Below are positions 50,046 through 59,067 of a stretch of DNA of 64,000 bases, in pieces. The notes under the pieces are model-generated. The model was not told the DNA's origin. It saw only the letters and a list, made by a program, of their open reading frames with translations, and searched no databases. Numbering within the stretch: the first letter of the stretch is position 1; each line of letters starts with the position of its first letter. The DNA is from Myxococcales bacterium. GTDB taxonomy: Bacteria > Myxococcota_A > Polyangia > Polyangiales > Polyangiaceae. A program made the translations under genes and the position numbers. The stretch spans positions 2,665,852 to 2,729,851 of the forward strand of contig JADJQX010000001.1 of assembly GCA_016712525.1 (NCBI GenBank), written 5' to 3'.

Positions 50046-50936
50046 ATGGAGTGGGACGATCTTCGGTTCGTGCTCGCGATTCACCGGCACGGGAGCCTGA
50101 GCCTCGCGGCGGCGGCGCTCGACGTGAGCCACACCACGGTGGGGCGGCGCGTCCGAGCGCTCGAAGAGAAGCTCGGCGTTCGGCTCTTCGATCGCACGCC
50201 CGACGCCTACGTGCCCACGGCGGCGGGGCTCGACGTGGCCGAGGTGGCCGAGCGCATGGAGGGCGACGTGCTGCGCCTCGAGGGGCGCGTGCTCGGGCGC
50301 GACTCCCAGCTTCGCGGCGCCATTCGAATGACCACGATGGATATCCTCGTGCGCCGCTACCGTGACGTGATCGCCTCATTTTCGGAGCGGTACCCGAGCG
50401 TCGAGCTCACCGTGATCTCGAGCGACACGAAGGCCTCGCTCCACCGCCGCGAAGCCGACGTCGCCTTGCGATTGAGCTCTTCGCCGCCGGAGAGCCTCGT
50501 GGGTCGAAAGCTAGGTCGCGTCGAGTTCGCGGTGTACGCGAGCCTCTCGCTCGCCGATCGCGTGGGCGCCGGCGCGACGTACTCCGACTTCCCTTGGATC
50601 GGGTGGGACTCGCGGCTCGAAGTGGGAAAGTGGCACGACGGGTGGCTCGCACGACACGCTCCGGGCGCGCGCGTCGTGCTCCGCGTCGACATGACGTCGT
50701 TCGTCCTCCGCGAGCTGCTCGCCGCGGGGACGGGCGTCCACTTCCTCGCCACCTTCGAGGGCGACGCCGACCCGCGGCTCCGACGTGTCGGTCCTATCGA
50801 GACGGAGCACGGGCGTGACGTGTGGATCCTCACGCTGCCCGAGCTCCGGCGCACGAACCGCATCCGCGCGTTGCTCGATCACTTCGACGATCTCGTTCGG
50901 GCCGAGAAGCTCGGCTCGCGACCTCGCCGCCGCTGA
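50046..50936 (+). CDS. LysR-type transcriptional regulator
   Basis: 296 residues. The N-terminal winged helix-turn-helix is clear (WDDLRFVLAIHRHGSLSLAA, DVSHTTVGRRVRALEEKLGV, LFDRT). The C-terminal effector domain has two lobes, for example RRYRDVIASFSERYPSVEL and VHFLATFEGDADPRL. LysR proteins activate or repress in response to small ligands. The ATG at 50046 directly follows the palindrome at 50026-50043. The efflux operon beginning 229 bases downstream in the same direction (51165), and the divergent secreted-protein gene, are the natural target candidates; the evidence is position only. Confidence 0.95.
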   Translation: MEWDDLRFVLAIHRHGSLSLAAAALDVSHTTVGRRVRALEEKLGVRLFDRTPDAYVPTAAGLDVAEVAERMEGDVLRLEGRVLGRDSQLRGAIRMTTMDILVRRYRDVIASFSERYPSVELTVISSDTKASLHRREADVALRLSSSPPESLVGRKLGRVEFAVYASLSLADRVGAGATYSDFPWIGWDSRLEVGKWHDGWLARHAPGARVVLRVDMTSFVLRELLAAGTGVHFLATFEGDADPRLRRVGPIETEHGRDVWILTLPELRRTNRIRALLDHFDDLVRAEKLGSRPRRR

Positions 50937-51103
50937 GGGCGCCCGCCCGGCACATCGAGCGACATGTCGTCGCCACGAGAACCGCCTCCAGCCATGGCGT
51001 TTACGTACCTTTGCGCATTCGGCTTCGAGGGCCGATCGGCGCCAAATTGCAGCAATTGGTGTCCAATTCTGGCCGTGAGGATGCCGGCGAGGGCGGCTGA
51101 ATA

Positions 51104-51164
51104 GCAACGGATCGTTGCGTTTGGGGAGGGTGTGTGGCATCTAATATCGCAACAAGGAGTTGCG
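51104..51164 (+). promoter_or_regulatory. Two GCAAC/GTTGC dyads before efflux operon, one enclosing the ribosome site
   Basis: GCAACG-GAT-CGTTGC (51104-51118) and CGCAAC-AAGGA-GTTGCG (51148-51164) share the same arms. In the second, the loop AAGGA is the Shine-Dalgarno sequence and the right arm ends at the ATG of the TolC gene (51165). The hairpin could hide the ribosome site, and the first dyad could be an operator for the same factor. A near-palindrome, CCAAATTGCAGCAATTGG, lies further upstream (51042-51059). Confidence 0.65.
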
Positions 51165-52472
51165 ATGTATCGCCCCGCACTTGCCACGGTCGCTGCAGCC
51201 GTGGCCACCTTCGTCTTGCCGTCGACGGCCCGGGCCCTCCAGCCGATCGACACGTTCCTCGCCGGCGCTCGCACCAACCACCCCGACGCGGTCGCTGCCG
51301 ACGCCACCTACCGTCAGCGCGAGGCCGAGGTCGGTCAGGCGCGCGGACGCTTGCTCCCGTCGCTCACGGCGCGCGGGACGTACACGCACAACCAGTTCGA
51401 GGTGAAGGCCACGCTGCCTGGCGCCGGCGAGCTCGTCATCACGCCGCAGAACCAGGTCGACGCGCTCTTCTTGCTCGACGTGCCCATCGTCGACTTGGCG
51501 AGCTTCGCGCGGTACGGAGCCCAGAAGAAGCAGGCCGAGCTCGCCGACGCGGTACGCGCCCAGACGCGGCGCGCCCTCGAGGAGCGCGTGGTGCGTGCCT
51601 ACTACCTCTACGCCGCGACCGCCGGCCTCGGCCAGACGGCCGAGCGGACCCTCGAGCTCGCCGAGAAGAACAAGAAGAACGTCTCCGACAAGCTCGAGGC
51701 GGGGCTCGCTTCTCCGCTCGATCTGGAGCGCGCCATCGCCAACGTCGAGCGCGCCAAACAAGACGTGGCCGACGCCGTCCTCTCGAAGACGCTCTCCGCG
51801 CGCGCGCTGGAGACGCTCTCCCGCATCGCCCCCGAGGCGGTCACGGCGCTCCCGGAGGACGACCTCCACGACGAAGGAACCCTGGATGCATGGGTCGCGG
51901 CCATCGACCCGAACCTGCCCCAGCGTCGTGTCGCCGAGTCGGAGCGCAAGCTCGCCGAGGCCTCGCGTGACGCCGCCAAGCTCACCTTCGTGCCGGCCCT
52001 CTCGGCGCAGGCGCAAGAGCGCCTCACGAACGCCACGGGGTTCACGGGGCGTGTGGGCACCTACGCGCTCTCGGCCACGCTCTCGTTCCGGTTCGACTTC
52101 GGCCAGGTCGCCCAGCTCGACGCCGCGAAGGCCGCGCAAGAAGCCTCGCTCGCGCGCGCGGAGGGGGCGCGCCGGAGCACCGAGGACGCCGTCGTCGAGG
52201 CCTACCACCGGATCGCCGCGAGCCTCGCCAAGGCCCGCGCCGCTCGTGCCCAAGCCCGCGCCGCCGACAAGGCCGCGAGCATCGCCGAGGACCGCTACGC
52301 CGCCGGCACGAGCACCCAGCTCGACGTGACCCAGGCGCAGCGCGACGCCTTCTCGGCCAACGTCGGTCGCATCCAAGCGGATCTCGATCTCGCGCAGTCG
52401 CGCGCGGTGCTCCGCCTCGCCACTGGAAAACCACTCTCGTTCCGCACCTCCGGAGACAGGCCTTCGCCATGA
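51165..52472 (+). CDS. TolC-family outer membrane efflux protein
   Basis: 435 residues. A signal peptide is cleaved after ARA (about residue 22). Long helical coiled-coil halves (for example LELAEKNKKNVSDKLEAGLASPLDLERA and a matching AEDRYAAGTSTQLDVTQAQRD-type second half, shown in part) and the duplicated pattern are typical of OMF proteins. TolC proteins form a trimeric channel from periplasm to outside. The stop overlaps the membrane-fusion gene (ATGA). The ATG at 51165 lies directly after the hairpin-embedded ribosome site; an upstream GTG frame start would cover that site. Confidence 0.93.
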   Translation: MYRPALATVAAAVATFVLPSTARALQPIDTFLAGARTNHPDAVAADATYRQREAEVGQARGRLLPSLTARGTYTHNQFEVKATLPGAGELVITPQNQVDALFLLDVPIVDLASFARYGAQKKQAELADAVRAQTRRALEERVVRAYYLYAATAGLGQTAERTLELAEKNKKNVSDKLEAGLASPLDLERAIANVERAKQDVADAVLSKTLSARALETLSRIAPEAVTALPEDDLHDEGTLDAWVAAIDPNLPQRRVAESERKLAEASRDAAKLTFVPALSAQAQERLTNATGFTGRVGTYALSATLSFRFDFGQVAQLDAAKAAQEASLARAEGARRSTEDAVVEAYHRIAASLAKARAARAQARAADKAASIAEDRYAAGTSTQLDVTQAQRDAFSANVGRIQADLDLAQSRAVLRLATGKPLSFRTSGDRPSP

Positions 52473-53590
52473 CCACGCTCGATCCTCGTTTCTCCAGCAT
52501 CCACCCGAGGACGGCCCGCGCGCCCTTCGCCCTCGCAGCTCTGGTCGCTGCCTCGTTCCTCTCGCTCGGCGCCTGCAAGTCGACCTCCACGGAGGCTCCG
52601 AAGGCCCCGGTCACTCGGGTCAAGGTCTCGGCGGCCGTGGTGGCCGAGGGCCTCGCTCCGCGCATCTTGCCGCTCACGGGTAGCCTGCGAGGCGAACAGC
52701 AGAGCGACCTGGCCGCGGGCGCAGGCGGGCGCCTCCTCAAGGTGTCGGTCGAGCGAGGGTCGGAGGTCAAGAAGGGCGACGTGCTCGCGCTCATCGACAC
52801 CCACCTCGCCCAGATCTCCGCGGCGGAGGCGAACGCGAGCGCCTCTCTCGCGAAGGCTCAGGTCGCCTCGGCCGAGCGGGAGTGCGCCCGGTACAAAGCG
52901 CTCTTCGACAAGGGCGGGGTCTCCGCGGCCGAGTACGACAAGCTCACCGACCAGTGCCGCACGACGTCGCTCAGCGCGAAGGCGGCCGAGCTCCGCGCGG
53001 CGCAGGCCGGGGCGAACGTGGCCGACGGCGCGATTCGCGCTCCCTTCGCGGGGGTCGTCGCGGACCGCTGGGTCGACGTCGGCGAGTTCGTTCGGGCCGA
53101 TTCGCGCGTGGTGACGCTCGTCACGATGAACCCGCTGAGGCTCGAGTTCTCCGTGCCCGAGGTGCACATGCGGCTCGTCAAGAAGGGCGGAAAGGTCGTC
53201 TTCTCCGTACCTTCGCAGCCGGGGCGCACGTTCCAGGGCGAGGTGCGCTACCTCGGCGCCGCCGTCCGCGAGACGACCCGCGATCTTGCCGTCGAGGCCG
53301 CCGTCGACAACCCCGAGCGCGCGCTCGCGCCGGGCATGTTCGCCGAGGTGAGCCTCGCGCTCGGAGAGACGAGCACGCCGTTCGTGCCGAAGACCGCGGT
53401 CGTGGAGCGCGACGGCCGCGCGTTCTTGTACGTCGTCGAGGACGGTCGCGCCGTGGAGCGCATCGTGTCGCTCGGCGTGCGCGAAGAGGCCCGCACCGCC
53501 GTCACGGCGGGCGTCAAGAAGGGCGAGAAGGTCGTCGCCGCACCTCCCGCCGAGCTCTCCAACGGCGCCTACCTCGATCTCGAACCCTGA
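52469..53590 (+). CDS. RND membrane fusion protein (HlyD/AcrA-like) lipoprotein
   Basis: 373 residues. The signal peptide ends in LGAC (Cys about 33). Beta-barrel and lipoyl-like parts are seen in PLTGSLRGEQQSDLAAGAGG, LLKVSVERGSEVKKGDVLALID and PFAGVVADRWVDVGEFVRAD, with a helical hairpin between (LAKAQVASAERECARYKALF). AcrA-like proteins link the inner-membrane pump to TolC. Overlap with the TolC gene and a 15-base gap to the pump gene define one operon. Internal Cys residues (for example in AERECARY) are unremarkable. Confidence 0.93.
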   Translation: MTTLDPRFSSIHPRTARAPFALAALVAASFLSLGACKSTSTEAPKAPVTRVKVSAAVVAEGLAPRILPLTGSLRGEQQSDLAAGAGGRLLKVSVERGSEVKKGDVLALIDTHLAQISAAEANASASLAKAQVASAERECARYKALFDKGGVSAAEYDKLTDQCRTTSLSAKAAELRAAQAGANVADGAIRAPFAGVVADRWVDVGEFVRADSRVVTLVTMNPLRLEFSVPEVHMRLVKKGGKVVFSVPSQPGRTFQGEVRYLGAAVRETTRDLAVEAAVDNPERALAPGMFAEVSLALGETSTPFVPKTAVVERDGRAFLYVVEDGRAVERIVSLGVREEARTAVTAGVKKGEKVVAAPPAELSNGAYLDLEP

Positions 53591-53605
53591 CCGGAAGGCA
53601 CGCTC

Positions 53606-56600
53606 ATGCAGTGGCTCGCCAACATCTCCATTCGCCGGCCGGTCTTCGCGTCGGTGCTCATGCTCGTGGTCATCGTGTTCGGGCTCTTGAGCTACAGCAA
53701 GCTCGGCGTCGACCAGTTCCCGAACGTCGACATCCCCGTCGCCGTCATCACGACCCGCCTCGAGGGCGCCGCCCCCGAAGAGGTCGAGACCGACGTCACC
53801 GACAAAATCGAGAGCGCCGTGAACACGATCTCGGGCATCGACGAGCTCCGCTCGATCTCGAGCGAAGGGATCTCGACCGTCATCGTCTCGTTCAAGCTCG
53901 AGAAGAGCTCCGACGTCGGCGTGCAAGAGGTCCGCGACAAGGTCGATCAGGCCATGAAGAACCTCCCCCGTGGCATCGACGCGCCGGTCGTGAGCCGCAT
54001 CGACACGGGCTCCGGCGCGGTGCTCCTCGTCGCCGTCCGTGGCAAGGGTGACATCCGCGAGGTCACCGAGATCGCCGACAAGCGCGTGCGCCGCCAGATC
54101 GAGAGCATCTACGGCGTCGGCCAAGTCGAGCTTCTGGGCGGCCTCGGTCGCCAGGTCAACGTGTGGCTGAAGCCTGCAGAAATGAAGGGGTTCGGTATCA
54201 CCGCCGCCGAGGTGAAGCGCGCCATCGCCATGCAGAACCTCTCGACGCCCGGCGGTGTCATCGAGTCGGGCCCGTCGCGCATCACCCTCCGCGTCGAGGG
54301 GCGCGTTCGTTCGGTCGAAGAGCTCGCGCGGGTCGTCGTCAAGGAGACCCCCGGCCGCTCGATTCGCCTCGAGGACGTGGCCAAGATCGAGGACGGCCGC
54401 CAAGAAGAGCAGACGTACGCCTCCCTCGACGGGGAGCGCACGGTCATCCTCTCGATCCGGAAGCAGTCGGGGCAGAACACGGTCGCCGTCGTCGACGCGG
54501 TCACGAAGAAGCTCTCCCAGATCGAGAAGAACCTCCCGGCGGGCACGTCGCTCGAGGTCGTGCGCGACAACTCCGGGGTCATCCGCACCGGCACCGAGGC
54601 CGTGAAGGAGCACCTCCTCATCGGCGCGATCTTGGCCTCCCTCGTGGTGCTCTTCTTTCTCGGGAATTTTCGCTCGACCATCATCGCGGCCATCGCCATC
54701 CCCGTGTCGGTCATCGGCACCTTCGGCGTCATGTACCTCGCCGGTTACACGCTGAACTTCCTTACGCTGCTCGCGCTCGCCCTCGCGGTCGGCATCGTCA
54801 TCGACGACGCGATCGTGGTGCTCGAGAACATCGTGAGGCACATCGACGAGCTCGGGATGAAGCCCTTCCCGGCGGCGGTCGCCGCGACCAAGGAGATCGG
54901 GCCGGCCGTGCTCGCGACCACGCTCTCGCTCATGGCCGTGTTCGTCCCCGTCGCGTTCATGAGCGGCATCGTCGGCCGCTTCCTCGCGAGCTTCGGGCTC
55001 ACGATGGCCTTCTCGATCGGCGTCTCGATGTTCGTGAGCTTCACCCTCACGCCCATGCTCGCGGCGCGGCTCATTCGCAAGGGCTCCCACGACGCGACGG
55101 ATCTCGTGTCGCGCGTGCTGCGCGGCTTCGTGAACGCGTTCTACCGGCCGATCGAGCGCGTCTACATGCGGCTCCTCGCCGCGGCGATGCGGCGCCGCTG
55201 GATCGTCGTGCTCCTGTGCTTCGGCACGCTCGGCTCGTGCGTGCCCATCGCCAAGCGTGTGCCGGGCGGCTTCCTCCCGGAGGACGATCAGGCCCAGTTC
55301 GAGATCAACGTGCGCGGGCCCGAGGGGCAGAGCCTGCACGCGACGCGCCTCTTCGCGGAGCGCATGGCCAGCGACGTGAAGGCTACCCCCGGCGTCGGCC
55401 ACGTGCTCGTCACGGTCGGCGAGGGAGACGCGCACGCGTCGAACGTGGCGAAGATCTACGCGCTCCTCACCGACCCGAACGATCGCGCCCTCACGCAGTT
55501 CCAAATCATGGATCGCGTGCGCACCGACGTGATCGCCAAGGCCCCGCCGACCTACCGCATCACCTCGGGCGAGGTCGCGGCGTTCAGCTCCGGTGGGCAG
55601 TCGAACGCCAACGTGCAGATGGCCATCACCGGCCCCGACATCGACATGCTCGAGCGCTTCGCCACGCACATCACCGAGGGGCTCAAGAAAGACCCGAACG
55701 CGCTCGACGTCGACAACTCGCTCGTCCTCGGCAAACCCGAGCTCAAGGTGCACATCCTGCGCGACCGCGCGGCCGAGCTCGGTGTGCGCGTGTCCGACAT
55801 CGCCGACACCTTGCAGGTGCTCGTCGGTGGCCAGAAGGTCTCGACGTACGCCGAGGGCGGCGAAGACTACGACGTGCGCCTCCGCGCCGACTCGCGCTAC
55901 CGCGGGGACGCCGAGTCGCTCGCGCTCGTCACCGTGCCCTCGACCAAACACGGGGCCGTGGCGCTCTCGAACCTCGTGAAGCTCGAGCCCGCGAGCGGCC
56001 CGGCCGAGATCAACCGCCTCGGACGACAGCGCCAGGTGACCATACTCGCGAACGCGAAATCGGGCGCCGACTCGAAGGTCATGCAGGCGATCACCGACCT
56101 CGCCAAGGCCGAGAACATGCCTGCCGCCTACACCATCCAGGGCGTCGGCCGGTCGAAGGAGAGCGGCACGCTCGCGCTGAGCTTCCTCATCGTGCTCGGC
56201 ATGTCGTTCGTGCTCATGTACCTCGTCCTCGCCGCGCAGTTCGACTCGTGGCTCCACCCGATCACCATCTTGGTGAGCCTGCCGCTGACGGTGCCGTTCG
56301 CGCTCCTGTCGCTGCTCATCTTCCACCAGACGCTGAACATCTTCAGCGGGCTCGGGCTCATCGTGCTCTTCGGCGTCGTGAAGAAGAACTCGATCCTCCA
56401 GATCGACCACACGAATCACCTCCGAAAGCAGGGAAAACCCAGGCTCGAGGCCATCTTGGAGGCGAACCGCGATCGTCTACGCCCCATCCTCATGACCACG
56501 CTCGCGTTCGTCGCGGGGATGATCCCGCTCATGACCGCGAAGGGCATCGGCGCTGGAAAGGACCACACGACGGGCGCCGTGATCCTGGGGGGCCAGTCGC

Positions 56601-56752
56601 TGTCGCTCTTGCTCACGCTGCTCGCCGTGCCGGTCGTGTACTCGCTCTTCGACGACGTGAGCCTCTGGGTCGCGAAGCGCTGGCGCGGCACGTCGGAGGT
56701 CGATCTCGGAGAGGCCGACATCGGCATGGTCGAGGCCGCCGCCGAAGAGTGA
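53606..56752 (+). CDS. RND multidrug efflux transporter (HAE1 family)
   Basis: 1048 residues. The N-terminus WLANISIRRPVFASVLMLVV is TM1 of the HAE1/AcrB family. The proton-relay DD pair is in AVGIVIDDAIVVLENIVRH (TM4), and the second half repeats the fold (PITILVSLPLTVPFALLSLL, LGLIVLFGVVKKNSILQIDH). Large periplasmic loops lie between TM1/2 and TM7/8. It is a proton-driven inner-membrane pump exporting lipophilic compounds through the adjacent fusion and TolC proteins. GGAAGG (53592-53597) supports the ATG at 53606. Substrate not predictable. Confidence 0.97.
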   Translation: MQWLANISIRRPVFASVLMLVVIVFGLLSYSKLGVDQFPNVDIPVAVITTRLEGAAPEEVETDVTDKIESAVNTISGIDELRSISSEGISTVIVSFKLEKSSDVGVQEVRDKVDQAMKNLPRGIDAPVVSRIDTGSGAVLLVAVRGKGDIREVTEIADKRVRRQIESIYGVGQVELLGGLGRQVNVWLKPAEMKGFGITAAEVKRAIAMQNLSTPGGVIESGPSRITLRVEGRVRSVEELARVVVKETPGRSIRLEDVAKIEDGRQEEQTYASLDGERTVILSIRKQSGQNTVAVVDAVTKKLSQIEKNLPAGTSLEVVRDNSGVIRTGTEAVKEHLLIGAILASLVVLFFLGNFRSTIIAAIAIPVSVIGTFGVMYLAGYTLNFLTLLALALAVGIVIDDAIVVLENIVRHIDELGMKPFPAAVAATKEIGPAVLATTLSLMAVFVPVAFMSGIVGRFLASFGLTMAFSIGVSMFVSFTLTPMLAARLIRKGSHDATDLVSRVLRGFVNAFYRPIERVYMRLLAAAMRRRWIVVLLCFGTLGSCVPIAKRVPGGFLPEDDQAQFEINVRGPEGQSLHATRLFAERMASDVKATPGVGHVLVTVGEGDAHASNVAKIYALLTDPNDRALTQFQIMDRVRTDVIAKAPPTYRITSGEVAAFSSGGQSNANVQMAITGPDIDMLERFATHITEGLKKDPNALDVDNSLVLGKPELKVHILRDRAAELGVRVSDIADTLQVLVGGQKVSTYAEGGEDYDVRLRADSRYRGDAESLALVTVPSTKHGAVALSNLVKLEPASGPAEINRLGRQRQVTILANAKSGADSKVMQAITDLAKAENMPAAYTIQGVGRSKESGTLALSFLIVLGMSFVLMYLVLAAQFDSWLHPITILVSLPLTVPFALLSLLIFHQTLNIFSGLGLIVLFGVVKKNSILQIDHTNHLRKQGKPRLEAILEANRDRLRPILMTTLAFVAGMIPLMTAKGIGAGKDHTTGAVILGGQSLSLLLTLLAVPVVYSLFDDVSLWVAKRWRGTSEVDLGEADIGMVEAAAEE

Positions 56753-56784
56753 CCGAGGGTCCGACCGTGGGTCCGAAGCGCAGA

Positions 56785-56805
56785 GGGGAGCCTCGATGGC
56801 TCCCC
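56785..56805. terminator. Stem-loop between convergent efflux and rsmG genes
   Basis: GGGGAGCC (56785-56792) and GGCTCCCC (56798-56805) form a perfect 8-bp stem with a TCGAT loop in the 69-base gap between two convergent stops. Probably a bidirectional terminator. Confidence 0.6.
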
Positions 56806-56821
56806 GGTGTGCACGCTACCG

Positions 56822-57514
56822 TCAGCCGACCTCGAGCACCACGACGCGCCCGGTGGGGCCGAGCCTCGTCTCCACGTGCTTCACCCCGAGCCTCTTCATC
56901 GCTTGTTTGGCGGCCTTGAGCTCGTCGGGGGCCTTCTGACCCTTGATGTAGAGGAGCCTGCCGCCCGGCGCGACGAACGGCGCCGTCCATGGGAGGAGCC
57001 TCTCGATGGGCGCGACCGCCCGCGCGGTGACCGCGTCGAAGCTCCCGGCGAGATCGGTCGCGGCGAGCTCTTCGGCGCGCTCGGGGGCGACCTCCACGTT
57101 CGACAGGCCGAGCGCGGAGGCGACCTCCTCGAGGAAGTGGGCTTTTTTCTGCGTGGCCTCGACCAGCAAAAACTCGAGGTCCGGCCGCGCGATCGCGAGG
57201 ACGATCCCCGGGACGCCGCCGCCCGAGCCGACGTCCATCACGGCCGCGCCGTCGCCGAGGTGCGCGAGGTGCGGGACGAGCGAGAGGGCGTCGAGGGCGT
57301 GCCTCGTCCACGCCTCGTCGGCCGATCGGATCGCGGTGAGGTTCAAGAGCTCGTTCGCCGCGAGGAGCCGCGCGAGGTAGTCGCCGACGATGGCGATCTT
57401 CGTCTCGTCGAGGGTGACCCCGATCTTCGCGAGGTCGGCCTCGAAGGACGGCGGAGCGACGAGCGGCTCGGTCTCGGGGAGCTCGAGCGGGGGGCGGGGG
57501 ACCTCGCGGGACAT
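56822..57514 (-). CDS. rsmG: 16S rRNA (guanine(527)-N7)-methyltransferase RsmG
   Basis: 230 residues from the ATG complementary to 57512-57514 (an upstream GTG at 57523 adds MRA and is less likely). The SAM-binding motif MDVGSGGGVPGIVLAIARPDLEF and the downstream VEATQKKAHFLEEVASALGL, plus VTARAVAPIERLLPW, are diagnostic of RsmG (GidB). It methylates G527 of 16S rRNA, and its loss can give low-level streptomycin resistance. In many bacteria it sits with mnmG and parA near the origin, but here it is isolated. It diverges from the thioredoxin-like gene with 66 bases between starts. Confidence 0.95.
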   Translation of the reverse strand: MSREVPRPPLELPETEPLVAPPSFEADLAKIGVTLDETKIAIVGDYLARLLAANELLNLTAIRSADEAWTRHALDALSLVPHLAHLGDGAAVMDVGSGGGVPGIVLAIARPDLEFLLVEATQKKAHFLEEVASALGLSNVEVAPERAEELAATDLAGSFDAVTARAVAPIERLLPWTAPFVAPGGRLLYIKGQKAPDELKAAKQAMKRLGVKHVETRLGPTGRVVVLEVG

Positions 57515-57580
57515 GGCCCGCACTTAGCAAAAAACCGAGGGGGGTAGGGGCCCGCCGTCATCTTTGCTAAGGTTCGGCCG

Positions 57581-58255
57581 ATGGCCAAGGGCGCTCCCTC
57601 TCCGTACGGTCCCGTCGCGCAGCTCGCGTTCGTCGCGCTCGCGGCCGTGGGCGTCTACAGCTTCGTCTCGGTCGCGCGCGAAGGGGAGACGCGGAGGCGC
57701 TGCTCGCCGACGTGCCTCCTCCAGCCCACCTACGCCAACACGAACCGCCGCGCCCCCGACTTCACCTTGAACGACATGAAGGGCAACACGGTGAGCCTGT
57801 CGCAGTTTCGCGGCAAGGTCGTGGTGCTGAACTTCTGGACGAAGACGTGCGGGCCCTGCCTCCAAGAGATGCCCGATATCGCCGAGCTCTCGCGCATCGT
57901 GGCCCCCAAAGGGGACGTGGTGGTGCTGACCGTCTCCACGGACGACGGCCCCGACGCGGTGCGCGACACGCTGAAGGCCGTGCTCAAGGAGGAGCCTCCG
58001 TTCCCCGTCCTCTTCGACCCCGACGCCAAGATCGTCGCCGAGAAGTACGGCACCCACCTCTTCCCCGAGACGTGGATCATCGACAAAGAGGGCGTCATCC
58101 GCGCCCGCTTCGACGGCGCGAAAGATTGGGCCACGTCCACCGTCATCCAGTACCTCGACCAGGTCCGCGCCGGGGGCTTCTGCCCCGTCGAGATGGAAGA
58201 GGGGCGCCCTCGCGGCGAAGGCGCGCGCATCTGCGATTCCCTCACGGGCGGCTGA
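57581..58255 (+). CDS. TlpA/ResA-like thioredoxin-fold protein
   Basis: 224 residues. A single N-terminal TM (about 12-31) anchors it to the inner membrane facing the periplasm. An extra CSPTC (Cys41, Cys45) precedes the thioredoxin domain. The domain reads APDFTLNDMKGNTVSLSQFRGKVVVLNFWTKT with the active site Cys90-Gly-Pro-Cys93, split here over two stretches, then FPETWIIDKEGVIRARFDG. Such ResA/TlpA proteins reduce disulfides in cytochrome c or copper-site maturation. The C-terminus has two more cysteines (GFCPVEMEEG, RICDSL). No ccm or cytochrome gene is adjacent. Start at 57581. Confidence 0.9.
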   Translation: MAKGAPSPYGPVAQLAFVALAAVGVYSFVSVAREGETRRRCSPTCLLQPTYANTNRRAPDFTLNDMKGNTVSLSQFRGKVVVLNFWTKTCGPCLQEMPDIAELSRIVAPKGDVVVLTVSTDDGPDAVRDTLKAVLKEEPPFPVLFDPDAKIVAEKYGTHLFPETWIIDKEGVIRARFDGAKDWATSTVIQYLDQVRAGGFCPVEMEEGRPRGEGARICDSLTGG

Positions 58256-58331
58256 ACGCGAAGCGGGGGTGGCATGTCCGCGCGCGCGACCCCTCGTGCG
58301 CTGGGCGAGGAAAATGGCGTTCCGACTGTTC

Positions 58332-58424
58332 GACTCCAGGCACTGGAGTCGGAGCTCCAGGCGCCTGGAGTCGGGGCAGACGTTCATTCCAGGCGCCTGG
58401 AAAAAAATTCCAGGCGCCTGGAAT
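58332..58424. repeat. Cluster of four CCAGGCGCCTGG-type dyads
   Basis: Four inverted repeats: GACTCCAG-GCA-CTGGAGTC (58332-58350), CTCCAGGCGCCTGGAG (58355-58370), TTCCAGGCGCCTGGAA (58387-58402) and ATTCCAGGCGCCTGGAAT (58407-58424). Three share the 12-bp palindrome CCAGGCGCCTGG. They lie in the 347-base gap (58256-58602) after the thioredoxin gene, which is otherwise without a gene. They could be a multi-site operator for the next gene or REP-like hairpins ending the message. Confidence 0.85.
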
Positions 58425-58602
58425 GGTGGAAGACCGAACGCGAGGGGCGCATGCCTCGGGCGATCGCGGGGGTCGTGCGATCCATGGCCAAAGGCCCCGT
58501 TCGGGCCTCGCGCCTACGCCGACCGTGCCGCGGCGATCGCCTTGAATTGGCCTGTCGCGGCCTGTCCCCTGGCTAGGCTCGGCCTTTGCAAAACGTCGCG
58601 TC

Positions 58603-58965
58603 ATGCACAACGCCGTTCGTCTCGCGCTCGCGGTGGGCCTCGTCGGGCTCGCCTTCGCACCTCACGCCGACGCCAAGGAGAAGGCGAAGGCCCCCGAGGG
58701 ACCCACGTTCGACAAGTCGGCGGCGTCCGCGTCGCTCGCGTCGGTCGATCTCGTACGGTGCAAGGTGTCGGGAGGCCCGCGGGGTGAGGGACACGTGCAG
58801 GTCACGTTCGCTCCTCAAGGGGCCGTCGCGAAGGTCCTCGTCGACAAGGGGCCCTACGTGCGCTCGCCGGTGGAGCGATGCATCGTGGCCGCCTACCAGA
58901 AGGCGCACGTTCCGGCCTTCTCGGGCGAGGCCGTGACCGTGGGCAAAGCGTTCCGCATCGACTGA
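58603..58965 (+). CDS. Secreted single-domain AgmX/TonB-C-like protein
   Basis: 120 residues. A signal peptide is cleaved after ADA (about residue 24). The mature domain has the paired-Cys pattern VRCKVSGG and VERCIVAAY with strands HVQVTFAPQGAV and a final FSGEAVTVGKAFRID. It resembles the C-terminal domain of AgmX/PglI proteins, also found in the two giant VIT/vWA proteins of this window. Here it stands alone, suggesting a soluble periplasmic partner or adaptor. The four dyads upstream (58332-58424) may control it. Function unknown. Confidence 0.75.
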   Translation: MHNAVRLALAVGLVGLAFAPHADAKEKAKAPEGPTFDKSAASASLASVDLVRCKVSGGPRGEGHVQVTFAPQGAVAKVLVDKGPYVRSPVERCIVAAYQKAHVPAFSGEAVTVGKAFRID

Positions 58966-59067
58966 CGAAAAAAAACGAACGCTCGCTCTTCGGCGAGTGA
59001 CGAAACCCCGACGGCCCCGACAAGCACCCGGCGCGCACCCTCGAAGGTCGCGCGAAGGAGCTTTTTC

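Noticed and set aside
52295..56419. A 1374-codon minus-strand open frame opposite the RND operon
   Set aside because: Antisense shadow of MFP and pump genes, with no recognisable motif.
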